Below are positions 18,012-26,799 of a stretch of 64,000 nucleotides of DNA, piece after piece. The DNA comes from an uncultured Ruminococcus sp. (GTDB lineage: Bacteria > Bacillota > Clostridia > Oscillospirales > Ruminococcaceae). Numbering within the stretch: the stretch's first letter is position 1; each line of letters begins with the position of its first letter. The stretch lies in NCBI GenBank assembly GCA_947566125.1, contig CANOIR010000001.1, forward strand, positions 1 to 64,000, in the 5' to 3' direction. Under the pieces are notes generated by a model. That model ran no database searches, was not told where the DNA came from, and worked only from the letters and a program-made list of their open reading frames with translations. Made by a program: the position numbers and the translations under genes.

Positions 18012-19622
18012 TTATTTTAGTGTTGAAATAAGAGCCTCTGCACATTTGATTCCATCAACAGCTGCTGACGTGATTCCGCCAGCGTAACCAGCACCTTCGC
18101 CACATGGATATAATCCAGATAAACTTATTGATTGATAGCAATCATTACGTAATATTCGTACTGGTGATGAGCTGCGGCTTTCAATACCTGTGAGTATGGC
18201 TTCAGAGTCATTAAATAATTTTAATTTGCATCCCATTTCCGGAATTCCAAGTCTAAGCGTTTCTGTCATAAATTCAGGCAGGTATTCATCAGGCAATGCG
18301 AATTTAGTATTTGGAATATATGTAGGCTTAACTTTACCAAATGATGTAGAAACTTTATGTTCCAAAAAATCTCCTACAAGATTTACAGGTGCTTTAAAAT
18401 CACCACCGCCAGCTATAAATGCTAAATGTTCCAACTTTTCTTGCAAAACCATTCCAGCAAGCGGATCGTTATCTGGAAACATATCAGGTGATATTCCTAC
18501 AAGTAATGCACTATTTGCGTTTTTGCCATCTCTTTTATGGTAGCTCATTCCATTTACTACAAGACGATTTTCTTCCGATGACGCAGCCACAACTTCTCCA
18601 CCGGGACACATGCAAAATGTGTACAAACTATGTCCATTAGGAAGATGTACCGCAATTTTATAATCTGCCGGCGGCAATGATTTGTTGCCGGCATTTTTTC
18701 CATACATACACTTATCTAAATCAGCCTGTAAATGTTCTATACGTACGCCCATAGCAAAATTTTTGGCAGCAAGTGATACGTTTCTATCTTTTAAAATACG
18801 AAAAACATCTCTTGAACTGTGACCTGTTGCAAGTATACAATGATCAGTTGCAATAGAATATTCTGTATTATCATACATATAAAAAACACTTTTCAGATTA
18901 TTATTACAATCTGATTCATATCCCGTAAATTTAGATTCAAATTTTACTTCTCCGCCTAGATTTTCTATTTCTTTGCGAATGCTCTGAACTACATTTATAA
19001 GATAATCAGTGCCTATATGTGGCTTAGCTGTATATAAAATATCTTTCGGTGCACCATGTTTTACAAATGTTTCAAGCACATATCTGATTCTGAAATCATT
19101 TATGCCTGTATTAAGCTTTCCATCTGAGAATGTACCTGCACCGCCTTCGCCAAACTGTATATTACATTTTGTATCAAGTTTACCAGTTTTTCTAAATACA
19201 TAAACTGCCTGCTTACGCTTAATTGCTGAATAGCCTCTTTCAAGAATAATAGGTCTTAAACCTGCTTTTGCAAGAAGTAGTCCTGCAAACATTCCAGCAG
19301 GTCCAAAACCAACTATTACAGGTCTAGGCGACTTTGTAATAACTAATGAAGGTTCAACGTAATTATAAGGTTTATATTCAGTTATATTATTGTTATTAAA
19401 AAATCGCTTTAGTATTTTATTTTCATTTTTTACACTAACTGCAATTGTTATAACATATTGAATGTTTTCTTTTTTTCGTGCATCAATTGACTTCTTTATA
19501 TATTTCACTTCATTTATATCACTTAAATCAACTTTAAGTTTTCTTGCAGCTAATTCTTTTAAAGAAATATCAGAATTGTTTAGCGGAATATTTATATTAG
19601 ATATTTTTATCAAAATAGTCAC
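18012..19622 (-). CDS. FAD-dependent dehydrogenase, COG2509 type
   Basis: 536 residues from the GTG at 19622. This start overlaps the stop of the preceding gene (TAGTG), implying coupled translation; reading further upstream gives no family-like sequence. An N-terminal domain of about 90 residues (LKELAARKLKVDLSDINEVK, charged) precedes the Rossmann dinucleotide site VGFGPAGMFAGLLLA. GEGGAGTFSDGKLNTG, LATGHSSRDVF and a C-terminal YPCGEGAGYAGGITSAAVDG bind FAD, all typical of COG2509 proteins of unknown substrate. It follows an HI0933-type flavoprotein in the same operon, so two uncharacterised flavoproteins are coupled. Confidence 0.85.
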   Translation of the reverse strand: MTILIKISNINIPLNNSDISLKELAARKLKVDLSDINEVKYIKKSIDARKKENIQYVITIAVSVKNENKILKRFFNNNNITEYKPYNYVEPSLVITKSPRPVIVGFGPAGMFAGLLLAKAGLRPIILERGYSAIKRKQAVYVFRKTGKLDTKCNIQFGEGGAGTFSDGKLNTGINDFRIRYVLETFVKHGAPKDILYTAKPHIGTDYLINVVQSIRKEIENLGGEVKFESKFTGYESDCNNNLKSVFYMYDNTEYSIATDHCILATGHSSRDVFRILKDRNVSLAAKNFAMGVRIEHLQADLDKCMYGKNAGNKSLPPADYKIAVHLPNGHSLYTFCMCPGGEVVAASSEENRLVVNGMSYHKRDGKNANSALLVGISPDMFPDNDPLAGMVLQEKLEHLAFIAGGGDFKAPVNLVGDFLEHKVSTSFGKVKPTYIPNTKFALPDEYLPEFMTETLRLGIPEMGCKLKLFNDSEAILTGIESRSSSPVRILRNDCYQSISLSGLYPCGEGAGYAGGITSAAVDGIKCAEALISTLK

Positions 19623-20875
19623 TACCCTTTCTTTAATGAATCCACAGCACTGCGAGCCGCACAGACTCCGCTGCACCATGCCCACGCAAGATTATATCCG
19701 CCACATTCTCCAGTAATATCCAATATTTCGCCTGAAAAGTACATACCTGGACAGGTTTTTGATTCGAGATTTTCATCTATCTCATTACGTGCAAGACCGC
19801 CGGAAGTTGTCTGAGCTTGAGTCCAATCGCCAAAATATAAAACAGGAAATTTCCACGCTTTGATTGTTTTAGTTAATTTCTCAATGTCATACGGATTTAA
19901 TTTATATACAGGTAAATTTAAATCTGTAGATATTTTGCTGCTTTTAAATAATGCAGGGCACATTTTCTTTTGAAAAATCCCTGAAAGCATATCAGCAATA
20001 CTCCATGCGGAACGTTGGGCGTATATTTCCCATAAAAGCTCCGATACTTCTGATTCTTTAAGATGCGGAAGCAAGTCGAATTGAATATACATATTTTTTT
20101 CTTTAGCAAATGCAGCTAAATTAAAAACACATATGCCTGATAATGTCTTGTCTGTAAACTGTACTTCTCCGGTATCGGAACAAATCAATTTATTTTCACT
20201 ATTGTATAAAGACACCTTTCCTATTGCACGTATTCCTTTTAATCCCTTGATCATCAATGGATCGGTATACGCAGGACAAAGAGCAGGTCTTATAGGGGTA
20301 AAATAGTTGTTTATTGACTTCAATACTTTATAAAGATTACCGTCAGTACCAAACATAGGAGCTGCTTTTCCTCCGCATGAAATAATAACTTTTTTTGTAT
20401 TGATTTTTTTCAAATCAGAATTAGAATTAGTACTAATTTCCCATAGACCTAATTTATATTTTAAGTTAACCACTTCTGTATCGGTAAAAACATCAACGTT
20501 AAGGTCATTCAGCTGAAATCGAAGTGCATCTAAAACAGAAGCGGCATGATTACTGTACGGATACAGTCTGCCGCTGTCTGATTTGCATATTACACCGAGG
20601 GACTTAAAAAAACTTTCTGAACCTTCAAATTTATTAAAAAGCGGTTCAATAAGATCAACGCATGAACCAGAATAATGGCTCGACTTATTTTCCTCAATAT
20701 TGCCAAGATTACATCTGCCATTTCCAGTAGCAAGAATCTTTTTTCCAAGTCTGGAATTTTTCTCTATAACAGCAATATGACAGTTTGCACCGCCATATTG
20801 CTTAGCTTCAATCGCTGCAGCAAGACCTGATGCACCGCCGCCGATAACAGCAATGTCATAAAAGAATGACTGCAT
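19622..20875 (-). CDS. HI0933/YhiN-type NAD(P)/FAD-dependent flavoprotein
   Basis: A 417-residue flavoprotein. The Rossmann motif IGGGASGLAAAIEA (about 11-24) is followed by LGKKILATGNGRCNLGN, the diagnostic HI0933-family segment, and ISCGGKAAPMFGTDG near 165-180. The C-terminal TSGGLARNEID and SGEILDITGECGGYNLAWAW complete the FAD site. The family includes BaiN, an oxidoreductase involved in bile-acid dehydroxylation; other members have no known substrate. The ATG at 20875 lies 11 bp after the PFL-family gene, and its stop overlaps the next gene by 1 nt, so it belongs to one operon. Confidence 0.88.
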   Translation of the reverse strand: MQSFFYDIAVIGGGASGLAAAIEAKQYGGANCHIAVIEKNSRLGKKILATGNGRCNLGNIEENKSSHYSGSCVDLIEPLFNKFEGSESFFKSLGVICKSDSGRLYPYSNHAASVLDALRFQLNDLNVDVFTDTEVVNLKYKLGLWEISTNSNSDLKKINTKKVIISCGGKAAPMFGTDGNLYKVLKSINNYFTPIRPALCPAYTDPLMIKGLKGIRAIGKVSLYNSENKLICSDTGEVQFTDKTLSGICVFNLAAFAKEKNMYIQFDLLPHLKESEVSELLWEIYAQRSAWSIADMLSGIFQKKMCPALFKSSKISTDLNLPVYKLNPYDIEKLTKTIKAWKFPVLYFGDWTQAQTTSGGLARNEIDENLESKTCPGMYFSGEILDITGECGGYNLAWAWCSGVCAARSAVDSLKKG

Positions 20876-20885
20876 ATTTCACCTC

Positions 20886-22256
20886 TTAGTTTTTTATACT
20901 ATGCATAGGAGCTGGTATACGTCCGCCACGTTCAATAAAGCGTGCAGAAGATTTACGACTTACAGGCATAACAGGTGCACTGCCAAAAAGTCCTCCGAAT
21001 TCAAGCATATCCCCTTCTTTCATTCCAATAGCAGGGATAACACGTACAGCTGTAGTTTTATTATTAACCATACCAATTGCCATTTCATCAGCAATAATTG
21101 CAGATATAGTAGTTGGATCAACATCACCCGGAATAGCGATCATATCAAGACCAACAGAACATACTGCTGTCATTGCTTCAAGTTTGCTAAGTGTAAGAGT
21201 GCCGTCAACAGCAGCATTTATCATACCTGCATCTTCAGAAACTGGTATAAACGCACCAGATAATCCGCCAACATTTGAAGACGCCATAACGCCGCCCTTC
21301 TTTACTGCATCATTGAGCATTGCCAACGCCGCTGTTGTACCATGAGTTCCGCAAACCTCCAGTCCCATTGCTTCTAAAATATGTGCTACGCTATCGCCTA
21401 CTGCTGGTGTAGGTGCAAGCGAAAGGTCAACTATACCAAATTCAACTCCGAGCATTTTAGATGCCTTAGCACCAACCAATTGACCCATTCTTGTAATTTT
21501 AAATGCAGTCTTTTTAATAATATCAGCAAGCTGATCAAGTGAAAGATCTGGATATTTAGTAATTGTAGAACGAACTACACCAGGACCAGATACACCAACA
21601 TTGATTACACAATCAGATTCGCCAACACCATGGAAAGCACCTGCCATAAAAGGATTATCTTCTGGTGCATTACAAAATACTACAAGTTTAGATGGACCTA
21701 CACACTGCCTATCAGCAGTGATTTTTGCAGATTCAAGTACAACTTCACCAAGCATCTTAACAGCATCCATGTTTATTCCGCTTCTTGTTGAACCAACATT
21801 TACAGATGAACAAAGTCTTGTTGTAATGTCAAGAGCTTCAGGAATAGAACGTATAAGTTCAATATCACCTGCACTAAAGCCTTTGTGAACAAGTGCAGAA
21901 TAGCCACCTACAAAATTTACGCCGCAAGTTTCAGCAGCTCTCTGAAGAGCCTTTGCAAATTTTACAGGTTTTTTCTCTTGACAAGCGGCTGAGATCATTG
22001 CAATAGGTGTTACTGAAATTCTCTTGTTGATAATCGGTATTCCATATTCCTTTTCAATTTTCTCACCTGTTTCAACAAGCTTTTCTGCCTTGCGAGTGAT
22101 TTTATCATAAACCTTTTCACAAGCCTTGTCAATATCAGGGTCAATGCAGTCAAGCAGTGAAATGCCCATTGTTATAGTACGAATATCCAAACATTCGTCC
22201 TGAATCATACGAATAGTTTCAAGAATATCCGTTGCATTAAACATAGAATTATTCAT
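20886..22256 (-). CDS. PFL family protein (UPF0210/DUF711)
   Basis: 456 residues matching the PFL-like DUF711/UPF0210 family over the full length: [25 protein letters not shown] at the N-terminus, then [28 protein letters not shown] and [10 protein letters not shown] at the end. The structure resembles pyruvate-formate lyase but no radical Gly site is evident; the biochemical role is unknown. It is preceded by a 45-nt gap and an ACT-domain gene, a pairing conserved in Firmicutes and archaea, suggesting the ACT protein regulates it. Confidence 0.9.
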   Translation of the reverse strand: MNNSMFNATDILETIRMIQDECLDIRTITMGISLLDCIDPDIDKACEKVYDKITRKAEKLVETGEKIEKEYGIPIINKRISVTPIAMISAACQEKKPVKFAKALQRAAETCGVNFVGGYSALVHKGFSAGDIELIRSIPEALDITTRLCSSVNVGSTRSGINMDAVKMLGEVVLESAKITADRQCVGPSKLVVFCNAPEDNPFMAGAFHGVGESDCVINVGVSGPGVVRSTITKYPDLSLDQLADIIKKTAFKITRMGQLVGAKASKMLGVEFGIVDLSLAPTPAVGDSVAHILEAMGLEVCGTHGTTAALAMLNDAVKKGGVMASSNVGGLSGAFIPVSEDAGMINAAVDGTLTLSKLEAMTAVCSVGLDMIAIPGDVDPTTISAIIADEMAIGMVNNKTTAVRVIPAIGMKEGDMLEFGGLFGSAPVMPVSRKSSARFIERGGRIPAPMHSIKN

Positions 22257-22300
22257 TTAAATGTACTCCTGTTTATATTATTATTATGTATTTTAATATT

Positions 22301-22570
22301 TTATATACGGTGCATAGCATTAAAAATGTCTTCATGCATACTGTGAATTGAAAGACCAAGTTCGCTTCCCAGTTTTATAAGCTCATCATTAAGCACTATA
22401 AAATCATCATTCATTTTTGAAATGTCTACTAACATGATCATTGCAAACATATCTTGAAGTACGCTTTGTGTAACTTCCAAAACGTTTGCTTGATATTTAG
22501 CACATACGCCGCTTACCTTATTCAAAATTCCAACATTATCGTGTCCAATTACTGTAATTACCGCTCTCAT
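22301..22570 (-). CDS. ACT domain regulatory protein (UPF0237)
   Basis: An 89-residue single ACT domain (MRAVITVIGHDNVGILNKVS, EVTQSVLQDMFAMIMLVDIS), of the GcvR-like UPF0237 type. ACT domains bind amino acids or similar small ligands and regulate partners. GGAGGTACC lies before the ATG at 22570. It is the first gene of the operon and probably the ligand-sensing partner of the PFL protein just downstream. Confidence 0.9.
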   Translation of the reverse strand: MRAVITVIGHDNVGILNKVSGVCAKYQANVLEVTQSVLQDMFAMIMLVDISKMNDDFIVLNDELIKLGSELGLSIHSMHEDIFNAMHRI

Positions 22571-22761
22571 GAGGGTACCTCCTTAAGATATATTCCTTTA
22601 TTTTAGCATATTACGCATATAAAGCACAACACTTTTATTATTATAGCCACAGGATAAACCTGTACAACTTATTATATTATACAAAATATTGGCTAAAAAA
22701 TCAAGGCATATTAAAAATTTTTTCTTCAAAAAATAATTTTGGCAAGAATCACATAATTATC

Positions 22762-22790
22762 TTGTAAATTACACATTGCTATGATATAAT
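22762..22790 (+). promoter_or_regulatory. Promoter of the small alarmone synthetase 1 operon
   Basis: TTGTAA (22762-22767), 17-nt spacer, TATAAT (22785-22790). Confidence 0.75.
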
Positions 22791-22842
22791 ATATAAAATA
22801 AAGACTATAATCAAAAGTTATTTTTATGTTGAGGTGATTTTA

Positions 22843-23523
22843 ATGAACGACAAAGAATTTTATTTAGACGCTATTCGTGATATGGTTCCTGAAAAAGACG
22901 AAAATCAATTGCTTACAATTTTCTATTCTTTTCTTGAACTTGAACATTTATATGATTCTGCAATTGAACTTGTAAAAGTCCAGTTAAATATTTTTGACAA
23001 TGAGTTTAGTATGCGTTTTCAACGCAATCCAATTCATAATATCGAAAGTAGAATCAAATCTCCTCAGAGCATTGTAGGAAAGCTTCAAAGAAAGGGATTT
23101 TCTATTTCACCCGAAGCTGCAAGAAAAAATCTGCTTGATATTGCTGGCGTACGTGTTATTTGTTGTTATATTGATGATATATATGCAATTGCGGAACTTC
23201 TTGCTAAAGGCAGTGGTTTTAATGTTATAAAAGTAAAAGATTACATAAAGAACCCTAAATCAAATGGATATAGAAGCTTTCATATGATAGTAAATGTACC
23301 TGTGCATATGTCTACCGGTTTACAAATGGCTCCTGTTGAAATTCAAATAAGAACTATTGCTATGGATTTCTGGGCAAGTCTTGAGCATCAATTGCATTAT
23401 AAATCTATTGGCAATAAAGATATTTCATCTACTTTAACTGATAAGCTTAAAGTTTGTGCAGATTCTATCTATGAAATAGACGGTCAAATGCAGGATATGT
23501 TTAAACAGATAAATGAACTTTAA
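22843..23523 (+). CDS. Small alarmone synthetase 1 (RelA/SpoT synthetase domain)
   Basis: 226 residues from the ATG at 22843, chosen because GAGGTGA lies 6 nt upstream (the in-frame GTG at 22834 overlaps that site). A single ppGpp synthetase domain with no HD hydrolase, TGS or ACT regions: RNPIHNIESRIKSPQSIVGK, DIAGVRVICCYIDDIY, KDYIKNPKSNGYRSFHMIV and VEIQIRTIAMDFWASLEHQL carry the catalytic pattern. The product would be (p)ppGpp or pGpp from GTP/GDP and ATP. The nitrilase gene follows by 30 bp. A paralogue is at 30202. Confidence 0.9.
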   Translation: MNDKEFYLDAIRDMVPEKDENQLLTIFYSFLELEHLYDSAIELVKVQLNIFDNEFSMRFQRNPIHNIESRIKSPQSIVGKLQRKGFSISPEAARKNLLDIAGVRVICCYIDDIYAIAELLAKGSGFNVIKVKDYIKNPKSNGYRSFHMIVNVPVHMSTGLQMAPVEIQIRTIAMDFWASLEHQLHYKSIGNKDISSTLTDKLKVCADSIYEIDGQMQDMFKQINEL

Positions 23524-23553
23524 TATATATCTTTTAAATTCAAGGAGATAATT

Positions 23554-24327
23554 ATGAAACTGGCGATTTGTCAATCTGAAATAAAATATCTTGACTTTGA
23601 GTATAATCTTCAACACGCCAAAAAAGCAATTCATGAGGCAGCATGCAATAAATCTGATTGTATTGTGTTTCCTGAAATGAGCTTTACCGGATTTTCTATG
23701 AATACAAAACTTACATCAAGATATAGTAATTCTTCTTTAGAATCAATGAAGTCATTTGCAGCTGCTGACAATATCACAATTGGATTTGGCTGGACAGAAA
23801 TGCAAAGCGATAACATATCATATAATCATTATTCATTTATCTCTTCAAATGGCGATATTATTTTGGACTATATAAAGATTCATCCATTTTCATATGCCGG
23901 TGAAGATCTTTATTTCAAAGGCGGTACCTCCCTGCCACGTTCATCAATGTTCAATGTTGACTTTCAATGTGCAATATGCTATGACTTGCGTTTTCCAGAG
24001 ATTTTTCGCATAAATCCAGATAAGATTCAAGCTGTAATTATTCCAGCCAATTGGCCTGAAAAACGTTTGCAGCATTGGAAAGTACTTCTTCAGGCACGTG
24101 CGATTGAAAATCAAGTATACATTATTGGCGTTAACTGTACCGGTGTTCAGGATGGTCTTTTATATTCTGGAGGAAGTATGGCAATATCGCCGGACGGTTC
24201 TATAATATGCAATTGTGGCGATAAGCCTGGATTATATTATACAGATATAAATCCACTAAATGTTAAGAATATTCGAAAGAATTTTCCAGTATTAAATGAC
24301 AGACGCAGAGAATTATATAATATTTAA
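23554..24327 (+). CDS. Carbon-nitrogen hydrolase (nitrilase superfamily, omega-amidase-like)
   Basis: 257 residues with the Glu-Lys-Cys triad: Glu41 (FPEMSFTGF), Lys108 (DYIKIHPF) and Cys142 (ICYDLRFPE). The FSYAGED segment and ANWPEKR resemble YafV/Nit2 omega-amidases that hydrolyse alpha-ketoglutaramate or related amides. AAGGAGA precedes the ATG. It is cotranscribed with the alarmone synthetase, a pairing without an obvious biochemical link. It could act on another small amide. Confidence 0.85.
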   Translation: MKLAICQSEIKYLDFEYNLQHAKKAIHEAACNKSDCIVFPEMSFTGFSMNTKLTSRYSNSSLESMKSFAAADNITIGFGWTEMQSDNISYNHYSFISSNGDIILDYIKIHPFSYAGEDLYFKGGTSLPRSSMFNVDFQCAICYDLRFPEIFRINPDKIQAVIIPANWPEKRLQHWKVLLQARAIENQVYIIGVNCTGVQDGLLYSGGSMAISPDGSIICNCGDKPGLYYTDINPLNVKNIRKNFPVLNDRRRELYNI

Positions 24328-24338
24328 ATAAAACAAAG

Positions 24339-24371
24339 AAAATCGAGCTGGAGGCAGCTCGATTTTTATAA
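24339..24371. terminator. Terminator between nitrilase and pyruvate kinase genes
   Basis: A 12-bp stem AAAATCGAGCTG / CAGCTCGATTTT with loop GAGG and a T-run on the plus strand; the A-run opposite also gives T on the minus strand. Confidence 0.92.
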
Positions 24372-24401
24372 TATAGAGATTATACGAACCGATTCTAAGC
24401 G

Positions 24402-25829
24402 TTATCGTGTATGATCTACACGTTCAACTTTCATTAGATTTGTAGTATGAGAACAGCCAACTGGTACACCGGCAGTAATTACAACTATATCATCTTTATC
24501 AACCATTTCGTTTTCGAGTGCGGCTTCAACAGCTGCTGAAAACAGCTCATCTGTATTATTCTTTTCGCCAATTACAAGAGGCATTACTCCCCAGCTCAGA
24601 TTTGTCTGACGCCATACAATTTCACTTACTGTACAACTGATAATAGGGCAGCTTGGACGATATTTAGATATTTCTCTTGCAGTTATACCGCTCATTGTAA
24701 CAGTAAGTATTGCTCTTGCATCAAGGTCATGTGCTGTTGTAACGGTAGCGTGCGCAATTGCATTGGCTATATCCTGACTTCCCGGTTTGCAAGTAGCATG
24801 AAGTTCTTTGTAATCTATATTATCCTCTGTTGTTTTTGCAATTCTATCCATAGTTCTTACAACTTCAGCAGGATATGCACCGGCTGCAGTTTCTCCAGAA
24901 AGCATGATAGCACTTGTGCCATCATAAATAGCATTGGCAACGTCAGTTATTTCAGCTCTTGTAGGACGTGGATTTGTTATCATAGACTCAAGCATTTGTG
25001 TTGCAGTAATAACTTGTTTTCCGGCTTGATAGCCTTTTCTTATAAGCTCTTTCTGTACAGCTGGAATCTGTTCAAATGGTATCTCTACACCAAGATCACC
25101 TCTTGCAACCATAATACCATCAGCAGACTTTAAAATCTCATCAATATTACGAACGCCTTCAAGATTTTCAATCTTTGCGATTATACGAACATTAAACCAA
25201 CCAAGACTATGTGTATATTTACGCAAATAGTCAATATCAGCAGCTGTGCTTACAAAGCTAGCTGCAATAAAATCAAAACCCATTTTAGCACCAAACTCAA
25301 GGTCATTCATATCACTTGTACTAAGATAAGGCATTGACAATTTAACACCAGGAACATTTATACCTTTATTGTTTGACAGCACACCTCCATGTATTATACG
25401 ACATACTATATCTGTACGTGAAATGCGTTCTACAACCATTTCAATAACACCGTCATTGATAAGGATATGTGTACCAGGCTTTACATCATGAGATAAGTTT
25501 TTAAATGAAATGCTTCCTACTTTATCATCGCAAACAACGTCACGTGTAGTAAGGGTGTAAGTATCTCCTGAATGAATAGTAACAGGCTTATCATCTACGA
25601 ATTTGCCAAGTCGAATTTCCGGACCCTTTGTATCCATTAGCGTCGCAATAGGCAGACCAAGTTCTTCACGCAAACGTGAAACCTGTTCAAAACGTTTTTT
25701 ATGCATTTCATAGTCACCGTGTGAGAAATTAAAACGTGCCACATTCATTCCAGCAGACATTACATCTCTCATCACGTTATCATCATCAGTTGCAGGGCCT
25801 ATTGTACATACAATTTTGGTTTTTCTCAT
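24402..25829 (-). CDS. pyk: Pyruvate kinase
   Basis: 475 residues, the length of the short form without the extra C-terminal PEP-utiliser domain of Bacillus. RKTKIVCTIGPATDD opens the protein. MDTKGPEIRLGKF, the catalytic-Lys strand IIAKIENLEG, MVARGDLGVEIPFEQIP and TQMLESMITNPRPTRAE are all present. It converts phosphoenolpyruvate and ADP to pyruvate and ATP. It is monocistronic with AAGGAGT before the ATG; a near-palindrome lies just inside the predicted transcript start (see regulatory entry). The pyruvate-consuming nifJ is 5.5 kb away. Confidence 0.96.
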   Translation of the reverse strand: MRKTKIVCTIGPATDDDNVMRDVMSAGMNVARFNFSHGDYEMHKKRFEQVSRLREELGLPIATLMDTKGPEIRLGKFVDDKPVTIHSGDTYTLTTRDVVCDDKVGSISFKNLSHDVKPGTHILINDGVIEMVVERISRTDIVCRIIHGGVLSNNKGINVPGVKLSMPYLSTSDMNDLEFGAKMGFDFIAASFVSTAADIDYLRKYTHSLGWFNVRIIAKIENLEGVRNIDEILKSADGIMVARGDLGVEIPFEQIPAVQKELIRKGYQAGKQVITATQMLESMITNPRPTRAEITDVANAIYDGTSAIMLSGETAAGAYPAEVVRTMDRIAKTTEDNIDYKELHATCKPGSQDIANAIAHATVTTAHDLDARAILTVTMSGITAREISKYRPSCPIISCTVSEIVWRQTNLSWGVMPLVIGEKNNTDELFSAAVEAALENEMVDKDDIVVITAGVPVGCSHTTNLMKVERVDHTR

Positions 25830-25870
25830 AATTTTACTCCTTAAACATCATTTATTACTTTTTGTAACAT

Positions 25871-25899
25871 AACAGTACCGTTATAATATTTATATTATA
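25871..25899 (-). promoter_or_regulatory. Candidate -10 and operator upstream of pyk
   Basis: On the minus strand TATAAT lies at 25894-25899 with no good -35. Just downstream, AACGGTACTGTT (25871-25882) is a 12-bp near-palindrome with one mismatched pair. It could be a repressor site, inferred from position only. Confidence 0.4.
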
Positions 25900-25977
25900 T
25901 CATATTTTACATAAAAATAAAATAAAATTTAATGTTAACATTAAAAAAATAAATATATACTGCAATTAAATCTTTAG

Positions 25978-26781
25978 TTAACTCTTTCTTATCCATTCTA
26001 TAAAGTTTTCTGAAAGTATCTTTTTGTTTTCAGTATCTGTAAGATCAAGTTTAAAGAATCGGTCAAGCTCTTCCTTATGATCCCACATTGGAAAATCTAC
26101 TCCAAAGAAACAGTTTTCAACGCCATATTTTCGTATAAAATCAACAGCTTTTTCAGGCGGCATAAAACTAAGACTACTGCTTGTGTCAAATTTTAATCTT
26201 TCAGATGGTTTTAATACCTCAATTGCCTCATTCCAACGCTGATACCCGCCCAAATGAGCTGCAATTACTTTAAGCTTTGGAAAATCATCAAGCACTTTAA
26301 CCAAACGGCTTGGCAGTGAATGCGTTTTATTTGGGTCACCCATATGCATTAGTATAGGCAATCCAGAATCTTCTATCATTTCATATAGAGAATATACTTT
26401 TCTATCATCAATATCAAATTGCTGAAAATCAGGGTGAAGTTTTATACCCTTAAATTGCAATTTAAGAATCTTCTCCATTTCGGACAGCATTGATTCTGAA
26501 TATGGATGGATCGTTGCAAATCCTATGCATTGTTGATATTGCTTACAAACTAGTTCTATGTAGTGATTTATCGCCTTAGTTTGGGACGGATGAGTTGCTG
26601 CTGAACATACAAGATAACCATCTATACCAACTTTATCACCGCTTGCAAAAAGTTCGTGTACATTTCCTTGATGGCTCATAGGTATATCATAAAATTCTGA
26701 AATACCATCTGTTGCCTTTCCTGCGATTTTATCTGGGAAAATATGTGCATGAGCATCGATTACTGTATAACCATTATACAT
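25978..26781 (-). CDS. Metal-dependent amidohydrolase (amidohydrolase_2 type)
   Basis: 267 residues forming a TIM-barrel hydrolase. The N-terminal metal ligands are in DAHAHIFP (His11, His13), with KLHPDFQ, IAAHLGGYQRW and the late Asp in FGVDFPMWDH. The family covers decarboxylases and hydrolases of small cyclic or carboxylated substrates. AGGAGGA lies before the ATG. It starts 19 nt after the pcrA stop, so it is read as the last gene of ttcA-pcrA-amidohydrolase. The substrate is unknown. Confidence 0.83.
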   Translation of the reverse strand: MYNGYTVIDAHAHIFPDKIAGKATDGISEFYDIPMSHQGNVHELFASGDKVGIDGYLVCSAATHPSQTKAINHYIELVCKQYQQCIGFATIHPYSESMLSEMEKILKLQFKGIKLHPDFQQFDIDDRKVYSLYEMIEDSGLPILMHMGDPNKTHSLPSRLVKVLDDFPKLKVIAAHLGGYQRWNEAIEVLKPSERLKFDTSSSLSFMPPEKAVDFIRKYGVENCFFGVDFPMWDHKEELDRFFKLDLTDTENKKILSENFIEWIRKS

Positions 26782-26799
26782 TTTTATTTGTCCTCCTTT

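Noticed and set aside
19623-19685. Longer N-terminus for the COG2509-type flavoprotein
   Set aside because: The extra 21 residues overlap the upstream gene and are unlike the family; the TAGTG stop-start overlap at 19622 is a better start.
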